Assembly: GCA_036898135.1 (NCBI GenBank) | Contig: JBAHVR010000292.1 | Span: 375,501 to 439,500, forward strand | Direction: 5' to 3' | DNA: 64,000 bases | From: Oncomelania hupensis | Lineage: Eukaryota; Mollusca; Gastropoda; Littorinimorpha; Pomatiopsidae | Shown here: one piece after another, positions 61,111 to 64,000 of the stretch | Layout of the letters: each line of letters begins with the position of its first letter | Numbering within the stretch: the first letter of the stretch is position 1 | Notes under the pieces: generated by a model | Told to the model about the DNA's origin: nothing | The model's database searches: none | What the model saw: only the letters and a program-made list of their open reading frames with translations | Made by a program: the position numbers and the translations under genes

Positions 61111-64000
61111 GCTCTGTGGGTTCGGGCAAATAGAATAGACCCAACGTTTCCCGGCGTGTCGTAAGAGGCGACTAACAGGGGTGATGTTAGCACGGCATCA
61201 CTGGGCGAAAGTCTTCTACACAGAAGTCACCGGCCAGGGCGGAGGAACCTCACGTTACTACAGGTTCAACGACCACGTGCTCATGGCCAAGGCGAGCCAC
61301 ACTGTATTCGTGGATTTCGGCTGTGGCCAACAGCCTGGAGAGGATTGGGCCCTGCCAGGTCTTTTTTGCCCAAGACACAACACATGATGAGGCTATCCAC
61401 TAATTCCATGCCGGATCGGTCGTCGCCCGGCACAAGGACCGCGCCTTCCGTTGGCCACCAGGACGGAGGTGAAAAGTATGCTACTGATGGACAAATTAGC
61501 AAGATCCGCACGAGAAACAACATCGTCATAGGAACCTGGAATGTCAGGACCCTAACTGCGGAAGGAAAATTAGAAGAACTGGCCCACGAGCTGGACCACT
61601 ATCGATGGAACGTTCTAGGTATCAGCGAACTGCGCTGGAAAGGCCTAGGTGAAACAACGACTGACAAAGGCCACAAGCTCTATTTCAGCGGTAGAGATGA
61701 CAGGCACGAACACGGCGTTGGATTCTTGGTCCACAAGAACATTCTAGCCACTGTCATGGGTTGCCGCCCAGTCTCCAGTAGACTCATTACCATCCGTCTG
61801 AGAGCAACCCCTTTCAACATTACCATCATCCAGGCCTATGCCCCAACATCAGACTATGAAGACAGCGAAGTGGAGGATTTTTATGAAAATCTACAGGCAG
61901 TCCTTGACCAAGTGCCGAAGAAGGACATAGTCATAGTGCAAGGCGACTGGAATGCCAAGGTTGGCCAAGATGCGCACCACAACTGGGGAGACACATGCGG
62001 ACCCCACTGCAACAACGAGACAAATGACAGGGGTCTGAGGCTATTGGAGTTTGCCAGATACAACAATCTGGTACTGGCAAACACGCTTGGTCTCCACAAA
62101 AAATCCTGACGATGGACATGGCACAGTCCCGGCGGGGAACATCACAACCAGATCGACTACATCATGGTCAAGAAACGCTTCAGATCAAGCATCAACATTG
62201 GCAGGACACGCACTTTTCCAGGAGCAGACATTGGAAGTGACCACGATCTCGTGATGATGTCTTTCCGGCTCCATTTGAAGAGAGTAAATACAGCAAAGTG
62301 CACTAAGCTGAAGTTCGACCTGGACAAACTGCAAGACCCGGAGGTGGCAAAAATATTTCAGGCCACAATTGGAGGGAAATTTGCACCACTGCTTATTTTG
62401 GGGGCAGGCGAAGTAGATGTCAACACCATGACCAATACCTTCAACTCAGCTGTAACAGATGCCGCCACTGAGATCCTTGGCAAGCACCGACCAAAGAAGA
62501 AGCCGTGGATCACACCTGAACTTTTGGATCTGTGTGATAAACGAAGAGAGTTAAAAAAGAAAAAGAACACCTCACAGGGAGCTGATGTCTACCGAAAAAT
62601 CAACAATGACATCCGAAAAGGCATGCGCACAGCAAAGGAGAACTGGATAGAAGATCAATGCCAGGAAATAGAGAACAATCTGAACAAGAACAACAGCAAG
62701 AAGGCCTACCAGACTGTGAAGCGGCTGACAAGTGTTAAACAGCCCAAAGTCTCCACTATCCAAAGCAAGTCTGGCATTTGCCTTACAGAAGAACAAGAAG
62801 TCTTGGACAGATGGACAGAGTACTGCTCTGACCTTTACAACCATACACCAAATGGAGACCCATCAGTTCTAGCATGTCCCGAGAGCAGAGAAGAAGAAGA
62901 AATCCTCCCAATTCTCCGGGAAGAAGTTGAGGCAGCAGTGCAATCGCTGAAGAAAGGGAAGTCAGCGGGAGTGGACAACATACCAGCGGAACTGCTACAA
63001 GCAGGAGGAGAAGCGATGACTGATGCTCTCACCATTATCTGTAACAAGATCTGGCAGAGTGGGGAATGGCCTACACCATGGACCCAGTCGCTTGTCATCA
63101 CTCTTCCCAAAAAAGGTAACCTTCAGGAGTGTGAAAATTACCGCACCATCAGCCTCATCAGCCATCCCAGCAAGGTCCTCCTGAAAATAAAACTCAACAG
63201 GTTGAAACCACAAGCTGAACAAATCATAGCTGAAGAACAAGCAGGATTCGGGGCAGGGCGAAGTACCACTGAACAGATTTTCAACCTCAGAATAATCTGT
63301 GAGAAATACCTACAGCACCAACATCTATATCATGTGTTCATAGACTTCAAGAAGGCATTTGACCGAGTCTGGCATGCAGCTCTATGGGCAACCATGAAAG
63401 TGTACAACATCAGCCCTAAAATTATAGAAGTCATCAAAAGCCTGTATGACAAGGCTACCAGTGCAGTCCTCCATAACAGCGTCATCGGGAACTGGTTCAG
63501 AACAACAATCGGTGTGCGTCAAGGATGCCTACTCTCTCCAACACTCTTCAACATCTTCCTAGAGCGCATCATGTCAGATGCTCTTGCAGATCACGAAGGC
63601 ACGGTCAGCATAGGGGGCAGAGCAATCTCCAATCTTCGTTTTGCGGATGATATTGATGGATTGGCTGGAGAGGAACAAGAACTTGAACAGCTTGTACAGA
63701 GGCTTGACACCACCTCCAGAGCTTATGGAATGGAAATAAGTGCAGAGAAGACCAAAATGATGACCAACAACACCAATGGCATCAACACGGACATCAAAGT
63801 ACAAGGCCAATCCCTCAACACAGTGCACAGCTTCAAATATTTAGGAGCCATTGTGTCAGACAATGGGTCTCGACAGGAAGTCCTCTCCAGGATAGCACAA
63901 ACAACTGCTGCCGTGACAAGGTTGAAGCCCATTTGGAAAGACAGAACCATCAGTCTACATTCCAAAGTAAGACTGCTGCGCTCTCTGGTCATCTCCATCT
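61111..64000 (+). mobile_element. LINE-I copy 3: RTE-like LINE running off the window
   Basis: Plus-strand copy starting GCTCTGTGGGTTCGGGCA, directly after LINE-F2. About 230 bp of leader, then a large endonuclease-RT frame to the window end. It retains the RT motif A segment that copy 2 has lost. The 3' end lies outside. Confidence 0.9.
61345..64000 (+). pseudogene. LINE-I copy 3 ORF2: endonuclease and RT, one in-frame stop
   Basis: From an ATG at 61345. Endonuclease: IVIGTWNVRTLTAEGKLEEL (Asn), VLGISELRWKG (Glu), VIVQGDWNAKVGQDAHHN, ADIGSDHDLVMMSF (Asp-His). A TGA at 62107-62109 interrupts after TLGLHKKS; the same frame then continues without a further stop seen to base 64000. RT: GKSAGVDNIPAELL, EEQAGFGAGRSTTEQIFN, HVFIDFKKAFDRVWHA (motif A Asp present), GVRQGCLLSPTLFN, FADDIDGLAG. 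Copy 2 has a different stop one codon further on, so the TGA is private to this copy. The RT C-terminus is beyond the window. RTE-like affiliation is my judgement from the endonuclease style. Confidence 0.9.

Noticed and set aside
61111..61345. HDV-like self-cleaving ribozyme at the LINE-I 5' end
   Set aside because: Some LINEs carry one, but I could not trace a P1 pairing between the first bases and a segment after the short hairpin, nor the nested P2.
61345..62109. Host gene for craniofacial development protein 2
   Set aside because: That database label is commonly attached to LINE endonucleases. Here the frame leads into an RT and three copies of the element exist in the window.

Overview
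The window is repeat-dominated animal DNA. I find no host protein-coding gene, no rRNA and no convincing host tRNA gene. The mix is Jockey/I-type, CR1/L2-type, RTE-like and Tx1-like LINEs, Ty3/gypsy elements, a Tc1 transposon, a tRNA-derived SINE and many microsatellites. AT-rich spacers are peppered with a TGACCTTGAC-bearing dispersed repeat. This fits a large-genome marine invertebrate, most plausibly a mollusc; the taxon is inference.

Left part (1-16.3 kb): the 5' two thirds of an apparently intact CCHC-gag plus endonuclease/RT LINE on the minus strand, running off the window start (1-3576). AT-rich spacer follows, with a TA microsatellite, a TGACCTTGAC repeat and a 168-bp tandem duplication (3.6-6.86 kb). 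Next come a SINE with matching target-site duplications (6857-7073), a decayed GC-rich LINE (7.1-12.56 kb), and three short LINE fragments in mixed orientations (12.9-15.0 kb).

Centre (16.35-40.2 kb): the most striking structure. One CR1/L2-like LINE on the minus strand (SGNH-esterase-type ORF1, then endonuclease-RT ORF2) is split into four ORF2 pieces by three LTR retrotransposons, all in its own orientation. Each has TG...CA ends and a perfect 5-bp target-site duplication (ATAGA, GATGC, GTGTG). If each insert and one duplication copy are ignored, the LINE frame continues across all three junctions. GypA and GypB are complete single-ORF elements (about 1520 and 1494 residues) with the unusual order gag, protease, integrase, reverse transcriptase, RNase H, i.e. 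integrase before RT as in the Gmr1-like group. GypA has near-identical 1540-bp LTRs (one difference seen) and is very young. GypB has unequal LTRs (643 and 1578 bp). GypC is an internally deleted relative that keeps integrase and the start of RT.

Right part (40.2-64 kb): a CRE-motif-rich stretch upstream of the split LINE, a CR1-like LINE 3' end between GA tracts, and two copies of an RTE-like LINE facing tail to tail (43.26-48.07 kb). Then a second TGACCTTGAC repeat, an apparently intact Tc1-like transposon (49171-50789), about 2 kb of polypyrimidine minisatellite (51.93-53.94 kb), a decayed Tx1-like LINE (54.2-56.84 kb), and a diverged GypA-type LTR in the opposite orientation (56.88-58.34 kb). 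A 5'-truncated RNase H-bearing LINE (58.78-61.1 kb) and a third RTE-like LINE copy, which runs off the end with a single visible stop in its frame, close the window.

The genes here are replication machinery of separate selfish elements rather than a pathway. The useful reading is chronological: old LINEs, then three LTR insertions into one of them, with GypA the most recent.
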